From positions 372,001 to 436,000 of the forward strand of contig CAVOGD010000003.1 in assembly GCA_963695155.1 (NCBI GenBank): a stretch of DNA of 64,000 nt, in the 5' to 3' direction. The stretch is from SG8-30 sp963695155. GTDB taxonomy: Bacteria > Pseudomonadota > Gammaproteobacteria > Steroidobacterales > Steroidobacteraceae. Each line of letters opens with the position of its first letter. Position 1 is the stretch's first letter. Below the pieces are notes generated by a model. It ran no database searches. It saw only the letters and a list, made by a program, of their open reading frames with translations, and was not told the DNA's origin. A program made the position numbers and the translations under genes. This document shows positions 20,495-29,233 of the stretch, piece by piece.

Positions 20495-20708
20495 TGAGGG
20501 ATGCGAATTGAGGCGCCGGTGCCGCCGTGTCCGGGGCGACCGGCAGCGTTATTGCGGATCCTGAATTCTAACACACCGATGAGGCGCATTACCCTAGTTT
20601 TTCAGCAGCTTGCGGCTCGCGGGCGAGGCCCGTCGGCCACCCTTGAGAGACCCCTGCGCGGGGCCGTCGCGCTGGCCACCGGCCGCCCAATCGCGGGACA
20701 ATGCCAGG

Positions 20709-21429
20709 ATGGAACGCATGGACAACGCCGACCCTGCCGAACTCGCCCGTTTCGATGCCATGGCGCCGCGCTGGTGGGACGAACAGGGTGAATTCCGCGC
20801 GCTCCACGACCTGAACCCGGTCCGCCTCGAATTCATCGAGGCACGCGCGCCGCTGCGCGGCCGCCGGGTCCTGGACGTCGGCTGCGGCGGAGGCCTGCTG
20901 GCCGAGGCCATGGCCGGTCGCGGCGCCATCGTGACCGGCATCGACCTGGCGGCCGGTCCGCTGGAGGTGGCGCGCCTGCATGCGATGGAATCGGGCATCG
21001 CGGTGGATTACCAGCGCAGCGCCGCCGAACCGTTTGCCGCGCAGCACGCCGGCACGTTCGACCTGGTGACCTGCCTGGAGATGCTCGAGCACGTGCCCGA
21101 GCCCAGCGCGGTGATGAAGGCGCTCGGCCAGCTCGTGAAGCCGGGCGGCCATGTGGTGTGCTCCACCATCAACCGCGGACCGAAGGCCTTCGCGCTGGCC
21201 ATCGTCGGTGCCGAGTACCTGTTCCGGCTGCTGCCGCGAGGCACCCACGAGTACGCCAAGTTCATCCGGCCTTCCGAGCTGGCGCGGTACGCGCGCAGGC
21301 GCGGGCCTGCAGCTGGTCGAGCTGGCCGGCCTCGACTACGACCCGTTCACGCGCGCCGCCCGGGTCACGCGCGACACGTCGGTCAATTACCTGGCGCATT
21401 TCACGCGCCCGGGGCGGGCCGGCCGCTGA
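20709..21429 (+). CDS. ubiG: Ubiquinone biosynthesis O-methyltransferase, frameshifted
   Basis: SAM-dependent methyltransferase acting twice in ubiquinone synthesis. Seen: PAELARFDAMAPRWWDEQGE, motif I VLDVGCGGGLLAEAMAGRGA, motif II TFDLVTCLEMLEHVPEP, and STINRGPKAFALAIVGAEY. Homology breaks after ELARYARR near 21296-21305, and the remaining family sequence (LQLVELAGLDYDPFTRAARV, then VNYLAHFTRPG) is in the next frame. Removing one base restores a 239-residue protein ending at 21429, overlapping gph (TGATG). Without the correction the frame runs straight into gph and predicts a 460+ residue artificial fusion. ATG 20709 or 20718 may be the start; the latter gives MDNADPAE, closer to the family. 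Transcribed divergently from gyrA. Confidence 0.9.
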
Positions 21430-22106
21430 TGGCGCGACCCAACCATGCCGCGGCCGTGCTGTTCGACCTCGATGGAACGCTGCTCGATACCGCGCCCGAC
21501 ATGGCCGCCGCGCTCAACGCGTTGCGGCTCGCCGAGGGACTGGAGCCCCTGCCCTTCGCCAGCGTGCGGCCACACGTCTCGCACGGCGCGCCGCGCCTCA
21601 TCGAGGTCGGCTTCGGCTGCACCTCCGGCGCGCGCTTCGACGCGCTGCGGGGCCGCTTCCTCGACCTGTATCGCGCCGACATCGCCGTGCACACGCAACC
21701 CTTCGACGGTTTGTCCACCGTGCTCGTGCAACTGGAGGACGCCGGCATTGCCTGGGGAGTGGTCACCAACAAACCGGGCTGGCTGACCGTCCCGTTGCTG
21801 GCCGCCGTCGGCCTCGACCTGCGGGCACGTTGCGTCGTCAGCGGCGACACCGTGGCCGAGCGCAAGCCGCACCCGCTGCCGCTGCTGCACGCCGCGCAGC
21901 TGCTCGCTTGCCAGCCGCGCGACTGTGTCTACATCGGCGATGCCGAGCGCGACGTGGTCGCCGGGCGGGCGGCCGGCATGCGCACCGTGGTGGCGGCCTT
22001 CGGCTATCTGGGCGAGGATGACGATCCGGCGAGCTGGGGAGCGGACGCGATCGTCTCGCGGCCGCAGCAGATCGCCGACTGGCTCGGGCTGACAGTGGAG
22101 GCATGA
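21429..22106 (+). CDS. gph: Phosphoglycolate phosphatase (HAD superfamily)
   Basis: 225 residues of HAD subfamily I. Motif I is VLFDLDGTLLDTAPD (nucleophile Asp), motif II VVTNKPG, motif III lysine in AERKPHPLPLLHAA, and motif IV VYIGDAERDVVAGRAAGM. Between residues 18 and 95 is the helical cap. It removes 2-phosphoglycolate. The ubiG-gph order with TGATG overlap is standard in gammaproteobacteria. Confidence 0.93.
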   Translation: MARPNHAAAVLFDLDGTLLDTAPDMAAALNALRLAEGLEPLPFASVRPHVSHGAPRLIEVGFGCTSGARFDALRGRFLDLYRADIAVHTQPFDGLSTVLVQLEDAGIAWGVVTNKPGWLTVPLLAAVGLDLRARCVVSGDTVAERKPHPLPLLHAAQLLACQPRDCVYIGDAERDVVAGRAAGMRTVVAAFGYLGEDDDPASWGADAIVSRPQQIADWLGLTVEA

Positions 22107-22113
22107 CCGCGAC

Positions 22114-23394
22114 ATGGACATCATGATGGGGCTGCTGGCCGCCGCCGGAGCACTGCTGGCGTTCGCGGCCGGCTGGTGGCTCGGCCGCCGCGGCAGCACT
22201 GCGCTGGAAACCGAGGTGGCGGTCCTCAATGAGCGGGTGACCGCCGGCCGCGAACTGGAGGCGGAGCGCGAGGCGCTGTTGCAGCAGGCCATGCAGCAGC
22301 TCGACCTGCGCTTCAGCGACCTCGCGGGGCAGACGCTGAAGGACAACAGCGAGCACTTCCTGCGGCTGGCGCGCGAAAGCCTCGGCCAGCACCACAACGT
22401 CTCCGCGGGCCTGCTCAAGGAGCGTGAGCAGGCCATCAGCAACCTGGTCAAGCCGATCCAGGACACGCTGGCACGCACGACGGAGACGCTGCGCGAGATG
22501 GAGGGTGCGCGGCAGCGGGACTTCGGCAGCCTGCGGCAGTACCTGAACGACATGCGCGAATCGCATGCCTCGCTGCAACGCGAAACGCAGAACCTGGTCA
22601 AGGCGCTGTCCAAGCCCCAGGTGCGCGGTCAGTGGGGCGAGATCACGTTGCGCCGGCTGGTGGAGCTGGCCGGCATGACCCATCACTGCGACTTCGAGGA
22701 GCAGGTGCACGTGGCCGGCGAGGATGGCGCCATCCGGCCGGACATGATCATCCACATGCCTGATGGCCGCGACCTCGTCGTGGACGTCAAGACGCCGCTC
22801 GACGCCTACCTGTCGGCCGTCGAAGCCACCTCCGATCACGCCCGCGATCAGGCGCTGAAGCGGCATGCGCAACACGTCGCCGAGCGCGTCAAGCTGTTGT
22901 CGTCCAAGAATTACGCCGCGCAGTTCCCGAGCGCGCCCCAGTTCGTGATCCTGTTCGTGCCGGGCGACCAGTTCCTGTCCGCGGCGCTCGACCAGCAGCC
23001 GGAACTGCTGGAGAACGCCATGCGCAATGGCGTGATCCTGGCGACTCCCTCCAGCTTCGTGGCCCTGCTCAAGGCCGTGCACTACGGCTGGCAGAACGTG
23101 CGCCTGGCCGAGGGTGCGGAACAGATCCGCAAGCTCGCCGAAGACCTGTACAAGCGCGTCGGCGTGTTCAGCCAGCACCTGGGGCGGCTGGGCGCCGACC
23201 TCGATTCCAGCGTCAAGACCTACAACAAGGCCGTCGGGTCGCTGGAACGCAGCGTGCTGCCGGGCGCGCGGAAATTCACCGAACTGGGCGTGCGCAGCGA
23301 ACGGACGATCGAGCCGCTGGAGGAGATCGAGACCGCCGTGCGCCCCGTGCAAGGCGGACATGATGCGCTGCCCGAGCCGGAGCAGGATGAGTGA
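22114..23394 (+). CDS. rmuC: DNA recombination protein RmuC
   Basis: 426 residues: an N-terminal membrane anchor (MGLLAAAGALLAFAAGWWLG), a coiled-coil region from about 25 to 170, and the PD-(D/E)XK-like RmuC domain from about 170 with VRGQWGEITLRRLVELAGM, RPDMIIHMPDGRDLVVDVKTPLDAYL (Asp, Asp-x-Lys) and a LATPSSFVALLKAVHYGW segment. Linked to suppression of inverted-repeat recombination. It starts 7 bp after gph and its stop overlaps the next start (GTGA). Its presence in this operon is a little different from textbook order but the family match is clear. Confidence 0.93.
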   Translation: MDIMMGLLAAAGALLAFAAGWWLGRRGSTALETEVAVLNERVTAGRELEAEREALLQQAMQQLDLRFSDLAGQTLKDNSEHFLRLARESLGQHHNVSAGLLKEREQAISNLVKPIQDTLARTTETLREMEGARQRDFGSLRQYLNDMRESHASLQRETQNLVKALSKPQVRGQWGEITLRRLVELAGMTHHCDFEEQVHVAGEDGAIRPDMIIHMPDGRDLVVDVKTPLDAYLSAVEATSDHARDQALKRHAQHVAERVKLLSSKNYAAQFPSAPQFVILFVPGDQFLSAALDQQPELLENAMRNGVILATPSSFVALLKAVHYGWQNVRLAEGAEQIRKLAEDLYKRVGVFSQHLGRLGADLDSSVKTYNKAVGSLERSVLPGARKFTELGVRSERTIEPLEEIETAVRPVQGGHDALPEPEQDE

Positions 23395-24149
23395 CCGCGC
23401 TGCCGGACCTGCGCCAATACCAGCCCGCCGCCGGCCTGCACGCAGGGCGGGTCGTCGTCGTCAGCGGAGCCGGCGACGGCATCGGCCGCGCGCTCGCTAA
23501 AGCCCTGGCAGCCGGCGGCGCCACGGTGGGCCTGCTCGGCCGCACTGTGCGCAAGCTCGAGGCGGTCTACGACGAGATCGCGGCCGCTGGCCACCCGCAA
23601 CCTGCGCTGTTGCCGTTCAACCTGGAAACCGCGACGGCCGCCGAGTACGACGCCCTGCATGATGCGTTGCGGGACGAGTTCGGGCGCGTGGACGGGCTGG
23701 CGCACCTGGCCGGCATCCTCGGCGCCCGCAGCCCCCTCGAGCACTACGACGTGCCGACCTGGTGTCGCGTGCTGCACGTCAACCTGACGGCCGGGTTCAT
23801 CCTGACGCAGGCGCTCCTGCCGCTCTTGCGGCAGTCCGACGACGCGTCGGTCGTGTTCACATCGAGCGGCGTGGGACGGCGCGGGCAGGCGTACTGGGGC
23901 GCTTATGCCGCATCGAAATTCGGCGTCGAGGGCCTGATGCAGGTGCTGGCCGCCGAGGTGCAGGACACCACCCGGATCCGCGTCAACAGCGTCAATCCGG
24001 GACCGGTGCGCACGAACATGCGGCGGCAGGCGTTCCCGGCCGAAGACCGCAACCTGCTGGCCACGCCCGAGGACGTGCTGGGTCCCTTCCTGTTCCTGCT
24101 CGGCCCCGACGCGCGCAACGTCAACGGCCGCGCGATCGACTGCCAGTAG
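23391..24149 (+). CDS. Short-chain dehydrogenase/reductase (YciK-like)
   Basis: 252 residues starting with a GTG that overlaps the rmuC stop. Classical SDR motifs are present: GAGDGIGRALAKALAAGGA (TGxxxGxG cofactor loop), HLAGILG (the NNAG-equivalent), catalytic Ser in VVFTSSGVGRRGQ, and YAASK (Tyr-x3-Lys). PGPVRTNMRRQAFP follows. It is closest in layout to YciK, which follows ubiG-gph in several gammaproteobacteria, so YciK is the likely orthologue. Substrate unknown. The end overlaps by 29 bp the convergent endonuclease III-like gene. Confidence 0.88.
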   Translation: MTALPDLRQYQPAAGLHAGRVVVVSGAGDGIGRALAKALAAGGATVGLLGRTVRKLEAVYDEIAAAGHPQPALLPFNLETATAAEYDALHDALRDEFGRVDGLAHLAGILGARSPLEHYDVPTWCRVLHVNLTAGFILTQALLPLLRQSDDASVVFTSSGVGRRGQAYWGAYAASKFGVEGLMQVLAAEVQDTTRIRVNSVNPGPVRTNMRRQAFPAEDRNLLATPEDVLGPFLFLLGPDARNVNGRAIDCQ

Positions 24150-24820
24150 CCGGGCGGTCCACCGCGGCGCAGCGCAGCACGAGCGGGCAACCGTCGCATC
24201 GCGGGCGGGCGCGGCAGCGTGCCTTGCCATGCGCCACGATCAGCGCGTGCAGTTCGCCGAAGGCATCAGTCCGCTGCCGGCATGGTGGCCATGACCCACT
24301 CGCGAACGGCGGCGTAGCGACCGCCCACGCGGCTGCGGGGTAGCCAGCCCAGGCGTGCCAGCAAGCGGATCGCATAGGCGTCGGCCACGAAAACCGGCCT
24401 GCCGTAGGCGTACAGGAGGATCGCATCGGCCGTTTCCGGCCCGATGCCGTGCACGTCCAGCAGCTGCTCGCGCAGCGCGCCGGTCGCCAGCCTCGCCAGC
24501 CCGGCGGGACCGCCAGCCTGCCGCAGATACCGGCCAAGGGCCGCCAGCCGGCGTGCCTTGCTGCGGTGATCGCCACAGGGACGAATGAGCGCCGCCAGCC
24601 GGGCCTGGCCAGCGTCGGCGAAGCGCGGCCACGACAACAGGCGGGCGCGCCGCAGGCGCGCGGCGGCCGCGGCGGCCACCGGCCATTGGGTGCGTTGCGT
24701 AAGAATGGCGCCGGCCATGACCTCGAGTCGGGTGCGGGCCGGCCACCAGTGTTGCGGCCCGTAGTGCCTCAGCAGCGTGGCCAGCAGCCACTCGAGGTCA
24801 GCGGCGCGTTGACCTGCCAC
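24121..24820 (-). CDS. Endonuclease III-like DNA glycosylase (HhH-GPD, Fe-S), frameshifted
   Basis: HhH-GPD base-excision glycosylase. Seen: MAGAILTQRTQW (the ILSQQT-type helix), the hairpin LLDVHGIGPETADAILLYAYG, and the catalytic aspartate in FVADAYAIRLL. In Nth the residue after GxGP/R is the lyase lysine; here it is Glu (GPETAD), as in the mono-functional HP0602/MagIII-like branch. The reading frame stops at 24266 just before the Fe-S loop. Removing one base near 24270 continues into DAFGELHALIVAHGKARC and the cluster cysteines C-x5-C-x2-C-x5-C, ending at 24121 with 232 residues. If the stop is real, the protein would lose its cluster. Convergent with the SDR gene. Confidence 0.8.
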
Positions 24821-25640
24821 GGCCGCCTCGTGCCGGGCGCTCGCGGCCAGCAGGCCGCGCCCGACGCGGTTGCGTGGATTCGGCGTTGCGCGCGGCGGGG
24901 CGCGGCAGCCCCGCGAGGTCGTGCAGTGCGCCCAGCTCGCCGTCCGTCAGCTTGCGATGGCAGCCGCGTGCCAGTGACCGGTCCATGGCGATGCCGCCCA
25001 GGCGCGTACGCAGGATGCGGTTGGCTTCCAGCCCGCAGCCCTCGAACAGGCGCTTCAGGTCGCGCGGCCGCAGGCCTCCGCCGCTGACGTTGGCCCAGCG
25101 GTTGGCCGCCTCGCCGCCCGCGCATTCCAGCGCCTTGATGCGGCCGCGCAGGTCGGGGTCGCGCTCGGCAGCCGCCAGCACCTCGGGGACGCGCTCTTCG
25201 GAGAAGTCGCCGCGCAAGCGGACACTCAGTTCTGCGGGCAATTCGTCGGCGCGGCCCATCAGCGCCGCCGCCAGGCGGCCGTCGTTGACGAACAGCTCCA
25301 GCCCGCCCTCACCCAGGCCCATCGGGCAGATCGGGATCCAGCGCCCGGACGCCGGGCGGGGCAGTCGCGCCATCGAACTGCGCTCCGTGCCGGCGGACGC
25401 CGACCGCAGGCCTTCCTGGGCCGGGCGATGGTAGGCCAGCGCGGCCGGGCGCAGTTCCCGGTCCCAATGCAGCCGCAGCTTGCGGCCGTCGAGCCGCACG
25501 TCGCTACGCGGCCCGATGGCCTGGCCGGCCGTCGCTGCAGCGCCGTCAACCGTGATGCGCCCTTCCGCGATCCAGCCCTCGACCTCGCGCCGCGAGCCGA
25601 TGCCGCGCGCCGCCAGGACCTTCTGGATGCGTTCCTTCAT
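24798..25640 (-). CDS. RluB-like protein with S4 domain but degenerate pseudouridine synthase active site
   Basis: 280 residues. The N-terminal S4 RNA-binding domain is clear (MKERIQKVLAARGIGSRREV, then AEGRITVDGAAAT). The rest follows RsuA/RluB layout: a WIPICPMGLGEGGLELFVNDGRLA block, a strand LSVRLRG, and RPRDLKRLFEGCGLEANRIL. At the place where RluB has WIAVGRLDVNTCGLLLF, this protein has CPMG instead of GRLD, so the catalytic aspartate is missing; the R-x-Y-x-V and NR-x2-RR motifs are also altered. The reading frame is intact through this block. It sits just downstream of scpB, the usual rluB position. I infer an RNA-binding protein without synthase activity. The C-terminus is Arg/Gly-rich. 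Confidence 0.8.
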   Translation of the reverse strand: MKERIQKVLAARGIGSRREVEGWIAEGRITVDGAAATAGQAIGPRSDVRLDGRKLRLHWDRELRPAALAYHRPAQEGLRSASAGTERSSMARLPRPASGRWIPICPMGLGEGGLELFVNDGRLAAALMGRADELPAELSVRLRGDFSEERVPEVLAAAERDPDLRGRIKALECAGGEAANRWANVSGGGLRPRDLKRLFEGCGLEANRILRTRLGGIAMDRSLARGCHRKLTDGELGALHDLAGLPRPAARNAESTQPRRARPAGRERPARGGRGRSTRR

Positions 25641-25666
25641 CGCCGGGCTGCGGGCGCGTCCCGCAC

Positions 25667-26329
25667 TCAGCCGGGCGCCGGCGGGGCGTCATCGTCCGCG
25701 CCGGCACCGGAATCGTCCGGTTCCGCGTCGCTCGCCGCTTCCGCCTCAGGTTGCGGGGCGGCGTCGGCCTGCCCCTCGAACTCGAGCTGCACGCCGACGT
25801 TGTCCATCTCCTGCAGTTCCGCCAGGGTTGGCAACTGGTCCAGGCCGCTGAGCCCGAAGTAGTCGAGAAACTCCCGCGTCGTGCCCAGCAACTCCGGCCG
25901 GCCCGGCACCTCGCGATGGCCGACGACGCGAATCCAGCCGCGCTCGGTCAAGGTTCGCACGATGTTCGGATTGACGGTCACGCCCCGCACGTCCTCGATC
26001 TCGGCCCGGGTGACCGGCTGCCGGTAGGCAATCAGGGAGAGGATCTCGAGCAACGCCCGGGAGTACTTGGCCGGCCGCTCCTGCCACAGCCGCGACACCG
26101 GTCCCGAGTAGCCTTCGCGCACCTGCGCACGCCATCCGCTTGCCACCTCGACCAGCTGCAGCGCGCGGCCGGCGTATTCCTCCGCCAGCGCCCCCAGAAT
26201 CTCGGTCACCTGCCCTGCGGTCGGCCGCTCGTGCTCGTCGAACAGCTCGAGCATGCTCTCGACGTCCAGCGGCCGGCCGGCTGCCAGCAGCGCCGCCTCG
26301 ATCACGTTCTTGTGGTAATGCGATTCCAT
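25667..26329 (-). CDS. scpB: Segregation and condensation protein B
   Basis: 220 residues: two winged-helix domains. N-terminal NVIEAALLAAGRPLDVESML is followed by LQLVEVASGWRAQVR, then ALLEILSLIAYRQPVTRAEI and EDVRGVTVNPNIVRTLTERG and REFLDYFGLSGLDQLP. The Ala/Asp/Glu-rich C-terminal tail is low complexity. It is the kleisin-binding partner in the SMC-ScpA-ScpB complex; smc is in this window at 40010-43513. Start chosen at MESHYHKN (26329); the frame remains open to 26404 inside scpA. It follows scpA by 14 bp. Confidence 0.96.
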   Translation of the reverse strand: MESHYHKNVIEAALLAAGRPLDVESMLELFDEHERPTAGQVTEILGALAEEYAGRALQLVEVASGWRAQVREGYSGPVSRLWQERPAKYSRALLEILSLIAYRQPVTRAEIEDVRGVTVNPNIVRTLTERGWIRVVGHREVPGRPELLGTTREFLDYFGLSGLDQLPTLAELQEMDNVGVQLEFEGQADAAPQPEAEAASDAEPDDSGAGADDDAPPAPG

Positions 26330-26343
26330 GTTTCCGGTCCGTA

Positions 26344-27240
26344 TCAGGAGGCCAAATCGGCCGCGGTCTCCGCCGGCGCTGAATCCTCGGCACGGCGCGC
26401 CCACAGGCGTACGTGCAGCGGCGCATAGGCATCGACCTGGACGATCTCGATCAGGCCTTCCCGCATCAGTTCCAGCAGTGCCACAAATGTCACGGTCACG
26501 CCCATGCGGCCTTCCTCGGGCGCGAACAGCCTGGCGAATTCGACCAGTTCACCCGTCCCCAGCGACGCCATGACGTCCGACATCCGCTGCCGTACCGACA
26601 GCGCCTCGCGCCGCACGCGCAGGCTGCTGTACATGGATGCGCGCTGCAGCACTTCCTTGAATGCCAGCGCCAGTTCCTTCGCGGTCACCTCGGGCAGCAG
26701 CCTGACGATGCGGCGCTCCACCAGTTCCGCCTGCACCTGGAAGACGTCGCGGTCGACGCGGGGCTTGGCATCCAGTTCCTCGGCGGCGCGCTTGAAGCGC
26801 TCGTATTCCTGCAGGCGACGAATCAGCTCGGCACGCGGGTCGTCTTCCTCGTCCTCCAGGCCCGGCGGGCGCGGCAGCAGCATCCGCGACTTGATCTCGG
26901 CCAGCATGGCCGCCATCAACAGGTACTCGCCGGCCAGCTCCAGGTTGAGCTCCTGCATGAGCAGGATGTAGTCCATGTACTGCCGCGTGATCTCGGCGAT
27001 CGGAATGTCCAGGATGTCGAGGTTCTGCCGGCGGATCAGGTACAGCAGCAGGTCGAGCGGGCCCTCGAAGGCCTCGAGGAACACCTCGAGCGCCTGCGGC
27101 GGAATGTAGAGGTCGCGCGGCAGCTCGGTGAGCGGTTCGCCTTCGACGATGGCGAACGGCATCTCTTCCTGCCGCGGCGGGTGTCCGCCCGCCGCGCCAG
27201 TCGCGTGTTGCGCGCTGTCGTGCTCGGTCACGGCGCTCAC
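26344..27240 (-). CDS. scpA: Segregation and condensation protein A (kleisin)
   Basis: 298 residues. The kleisin N-terminal part has VFLEAFEGPLDLLLYLIRRQ and LDILDIPIAEITRQYMDYIL, with LELAGEYLLMAAMLAEIKSR; the C-terminal winged helix is about 230-280 (VTVTFVALLELMREGLIEIV). It bridges the SMC heads. I place the start at a GTG (27240) that overlaps the trpS stop as GTGA, giving a polar lead before the conserved part; the frame is open upstream inside trpS with no homology. Confidence 0.94.
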   Translation of the reverse strand: MSAVTEHDSAQHATGAAGGHPPRQEEMPFAIVEGEPLTELPRDLYIPPQALEVFLEAFEGPLDLLLYLIRRQNLDILDIPIAEITRQYMDYILLMQELNLELAGEYLLMAAMLAEIKSRMLLPRPPGLEDEEDDPRAELIRRLQEYERFKRAAEELDAKPRVDRDVFQVQAELVERRIVRLLPEVTAKELALAFKEVLQRASMYSSLRVRREALSVRQRMSDVMASLGTGELVEFARLFAPEEGRMGVTVTFVALLELMREGLIEIVQVDAYAPLHVRLWARRAEDSAPAETAADLAS

Positions 27241-28451
27241 CGGTACTCGAGCCCGATGGCCCCGCGCACGTCGGTCAGGGTCCGCCGGGCCGTCTCGCGG
27301 GCCTTTTCGCAGCCTTCGTTGACGATCCCCCGCACCAGGTCCGGGCTCTCCTCGAACTCCTGGGCGCGCGCCCGAATCGTGGTGATCTGCTCCACCACCG
27401 AGTCGATGAGCGGCTTCTTGCATTCGAGACAACCGATACCCGCCGAGCGACAGCCCGCCTCGACCCAGTTGCGGGTCTCGGCGGAAGAGTAGATGCGGTG
27501 CAGGTCATAGACCGGGCACTTGTCCGGGTCCCCCGCATCGGTGCGACGCACGCGCGCAGGATCCGTCTGCATGGTCTTCAGCTTGCGGGCCACCGAATCC
27601 GGATCTTCGCGCAGGCCGATCGTGTTGCCGTACGACTTGGACATCTTGCGGCCGTCCAGTCCCGGGACCTTCGCCGACTTCGTCAGCAGGACCTGCGGTT
27701 CCGGCAGGACCGACCGGCCGGTTCCTTCCAGGTAGCCCAGCAGCCGCTCGCGATCAGCAACCGTCAACCGCGCGTTCCGCGCCACGCTGGCGCGCGCCTT
27801 GGCCAGCGCTTCTCCGTCGCCGTGCTCCTGGTAGCGGCGGCGGAGATCCTCGAAGGCGGCCGCCGCGCGCGAGCCGAGCTGCTTGAGCGCCCGCGCGACC
27901 TTCAGCTCGGCGTCCGGCTCGCGTCCGAACAGGTGATTGAAGCGTCGCGCGATTTCACGCGTGATCTCCACGTGCGCGACCTGGTCCTCGCCGACCGGCA
28001 CATACTGCGGCCGGTACAGCAGGATGTCCGCGCTCTGCAGGACCGGGTAGCCCAGGAAGCCGTAGGTGCCGAGGTCCTTGTCCTTGAGTTGCTCGATCTG
28101 GTCCTTGTAGGTGGGCACGCGCTCGAGCCAGCCGAGCGGAGTCACCATGGACAGCAACAGGTGCAGTTCCGCGTGCTCCGGCACGCGTGACTGGATGAAC
28201 ATCGTGCAGGCGCCAGGGTTCAGTCCCGCGGCCAGCCAGTCGATGACCATCTGCCAGACGTTGTCCTCGAGCCCGGCCGTGTCGTCGTACCCGGTCGTCA
28301 GCGCGTGCCAGTCGGCGACGAAGAAGTAACACTCGTACGCGTACTGCAGCTCGATCCAGTTGTGCAGCGCGCCATGGTAATTGCCGAGGTGCAGCTGTCC
28401 GGTCGGCCGCATGCCCGACAGGACCCGACGATTCTGGCCTGCGCTGGTCAC
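27237..28451 (-). CDS. trpS: Tryptophan--tRNA ligase
   Basis: 404 residues if translation begins at a GTG (28451) with AGGGAG 9 nt upstream. Class I aminoacyl-tRNA synthetase motifs: HLGNYHGAL (HIGH) near residue 21, GEDQVAHVEITREIARRFN, and KMSKSYGN near 270. Like the Pseudomonas-type enzyme it is longer than the 330-residue E. coli form, with an insertion of about 65 residues before KMSKS that contains LLGYLEGTGRSVL. The gene is between the site-2 protease (14 bp) and scpA (overlap), as in many gammaproteobacteria. Confidence 0.96.
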   Translation of the reverse strand: MTSAGQNRRVLSGMRPTGQLHLGNYHGALHNWIELQYAYECYFFVADWHALTTGYDDTAGLEDNVWQMVIDWLAAGLNPGACTMFIQSRVPEHAELHLLLSMVTPLGWLERVPTYKDQIEQLKDKDLGTYGFLGYPVLQSADILLYRPQYVPVGEDQVAHVEITREIARRFNHLFGREPDAELKVARALKQLGSRAAAAFEDLRRRYQEHGDGEALAKARASVARNARLTVADRERLLGYLEGTGRSVLPEPQVLLTKSAKVPGLDGRKMSKSYGNTIGLREDPDSVARKLKTMQTDPARVRRTDAGDPDKCPVYDLHRIYSSAETRNWVEAGCRSAGIGCLECKKPLIDSVVEQITTIRARAQEFEESPDLVRGIVNEGCEKARETARRTLTDVRGAIGLEYR

Positions 28452-28464
28452 CAAGTGATGCTCC

Positions 28465-29127
28465 CTAGGACGTCTGCACACCGGCCATGCTGAGGATGAG
28501 GTCCATCAGCACGACGATCGGACCGTAGAGGACCTTGGAAAACAGGCCGCTCATCAGCAGGACCAGCACGATCATCAGCCCCCATGGCTCGATCCGGTCC
28601 AGCAGTCTGGCGGTCGGCCCCGGCGGCATCAGGTTGGCCAGCACCCGGCCGCCATCCAGCGGCGGAATCGGCAACATGTTGAAGACCGCCAGCAGGACAT
28701 TGAACCACACACCGATGAATGCCATCGCCTGGATGAGGTGCGCGGCGTCGCCGGTGCCCTGGTGCTGCGCGATCGACAACACGAAGGCCCAGCCAATCGC
28801 CATGGCGATGTTGGACGCGGGACCCGCCGCCGCCACCCAGGCCATGTCCTGCCGTGGGCGGCGCAGGAACCTGGGGTTGACCGGCACCGGCTTGGCCCAG
28901 CCGAAGAGGAACGGGCTGCTGAGCGCCAGCAACACGAGCGGAACCAGCACGGTGCCGACCGGATCGACGTGGCGCAGCGGGTTCAGGCTCAGCCGACCCT
29001 GCGCCTCGGCAGTGCGGTCGCCGAAATAACGGGCCGCCCGGCCATGGGCCACCTCATGCAGCGTGACCGCCATCAGGACCGGCAGCGCCGCCTTCATTAC
29101 TCCGTCAAGAATTGATGCTAAGTCCAT
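28465..29127 (-). CDS. Site-2 protease family (M50) intramembrane metalloprotease
   Basis: 220 residues with four to six membrane segments. The zinc site is HEVAHG near residue 24 (HExxH), and the second part is NMLPIPPLDGGRVL near 160 (N-x2-P-x4-LDGG, third ligand Asp). A conserved GPASNIAMA lies between. This is the short rhomboid-independent S2P type found next to trpS and yciO. The substrate is unknown. Confidence 0.92.
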   Translation of the reverse strand: MDLASILDGVMKAALPVLMAVTLHEVAHGRAARYFGDRTAEAQGRLSLNPLRHVDPVGTVLVPLVLLALSSPFLFGWAKPVPVNPRFLRRPRQDMAWVAAAGPASNIAMAIGWAFVLSIAQHQGTGDAAHLIQAMAFIGVWFNVLLAVFNMLPIPPLDGGRVLANLMPPGPTARLLDRIEPWGLMIVLVLLMSGLFSKVLYGPIVVLMDLILSMAGVQTS

Positions 29128-29233
29128 TGTTTTACATGAAAAAAGCCGTTTGCACCGGAACCGGACTACCGGTCCCGGCGGGCCCGGCCATTACCTGGCG
29201 AGAGTATACGATGGCGGCGCCCGGCCGTGCGCT

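Noticed and set aside
20495..20610. Promoter for gyrA with TAGAAT as -10
   Set aside because: A TTAGAAT is present but no acceptable -35 lies 16-18 bp upstream, so not listed.
29128..29233. T-rich stretch after yciO read as a terminator
   Set aside because: The stem next to the T-run is only three base pairs, too weak to call.
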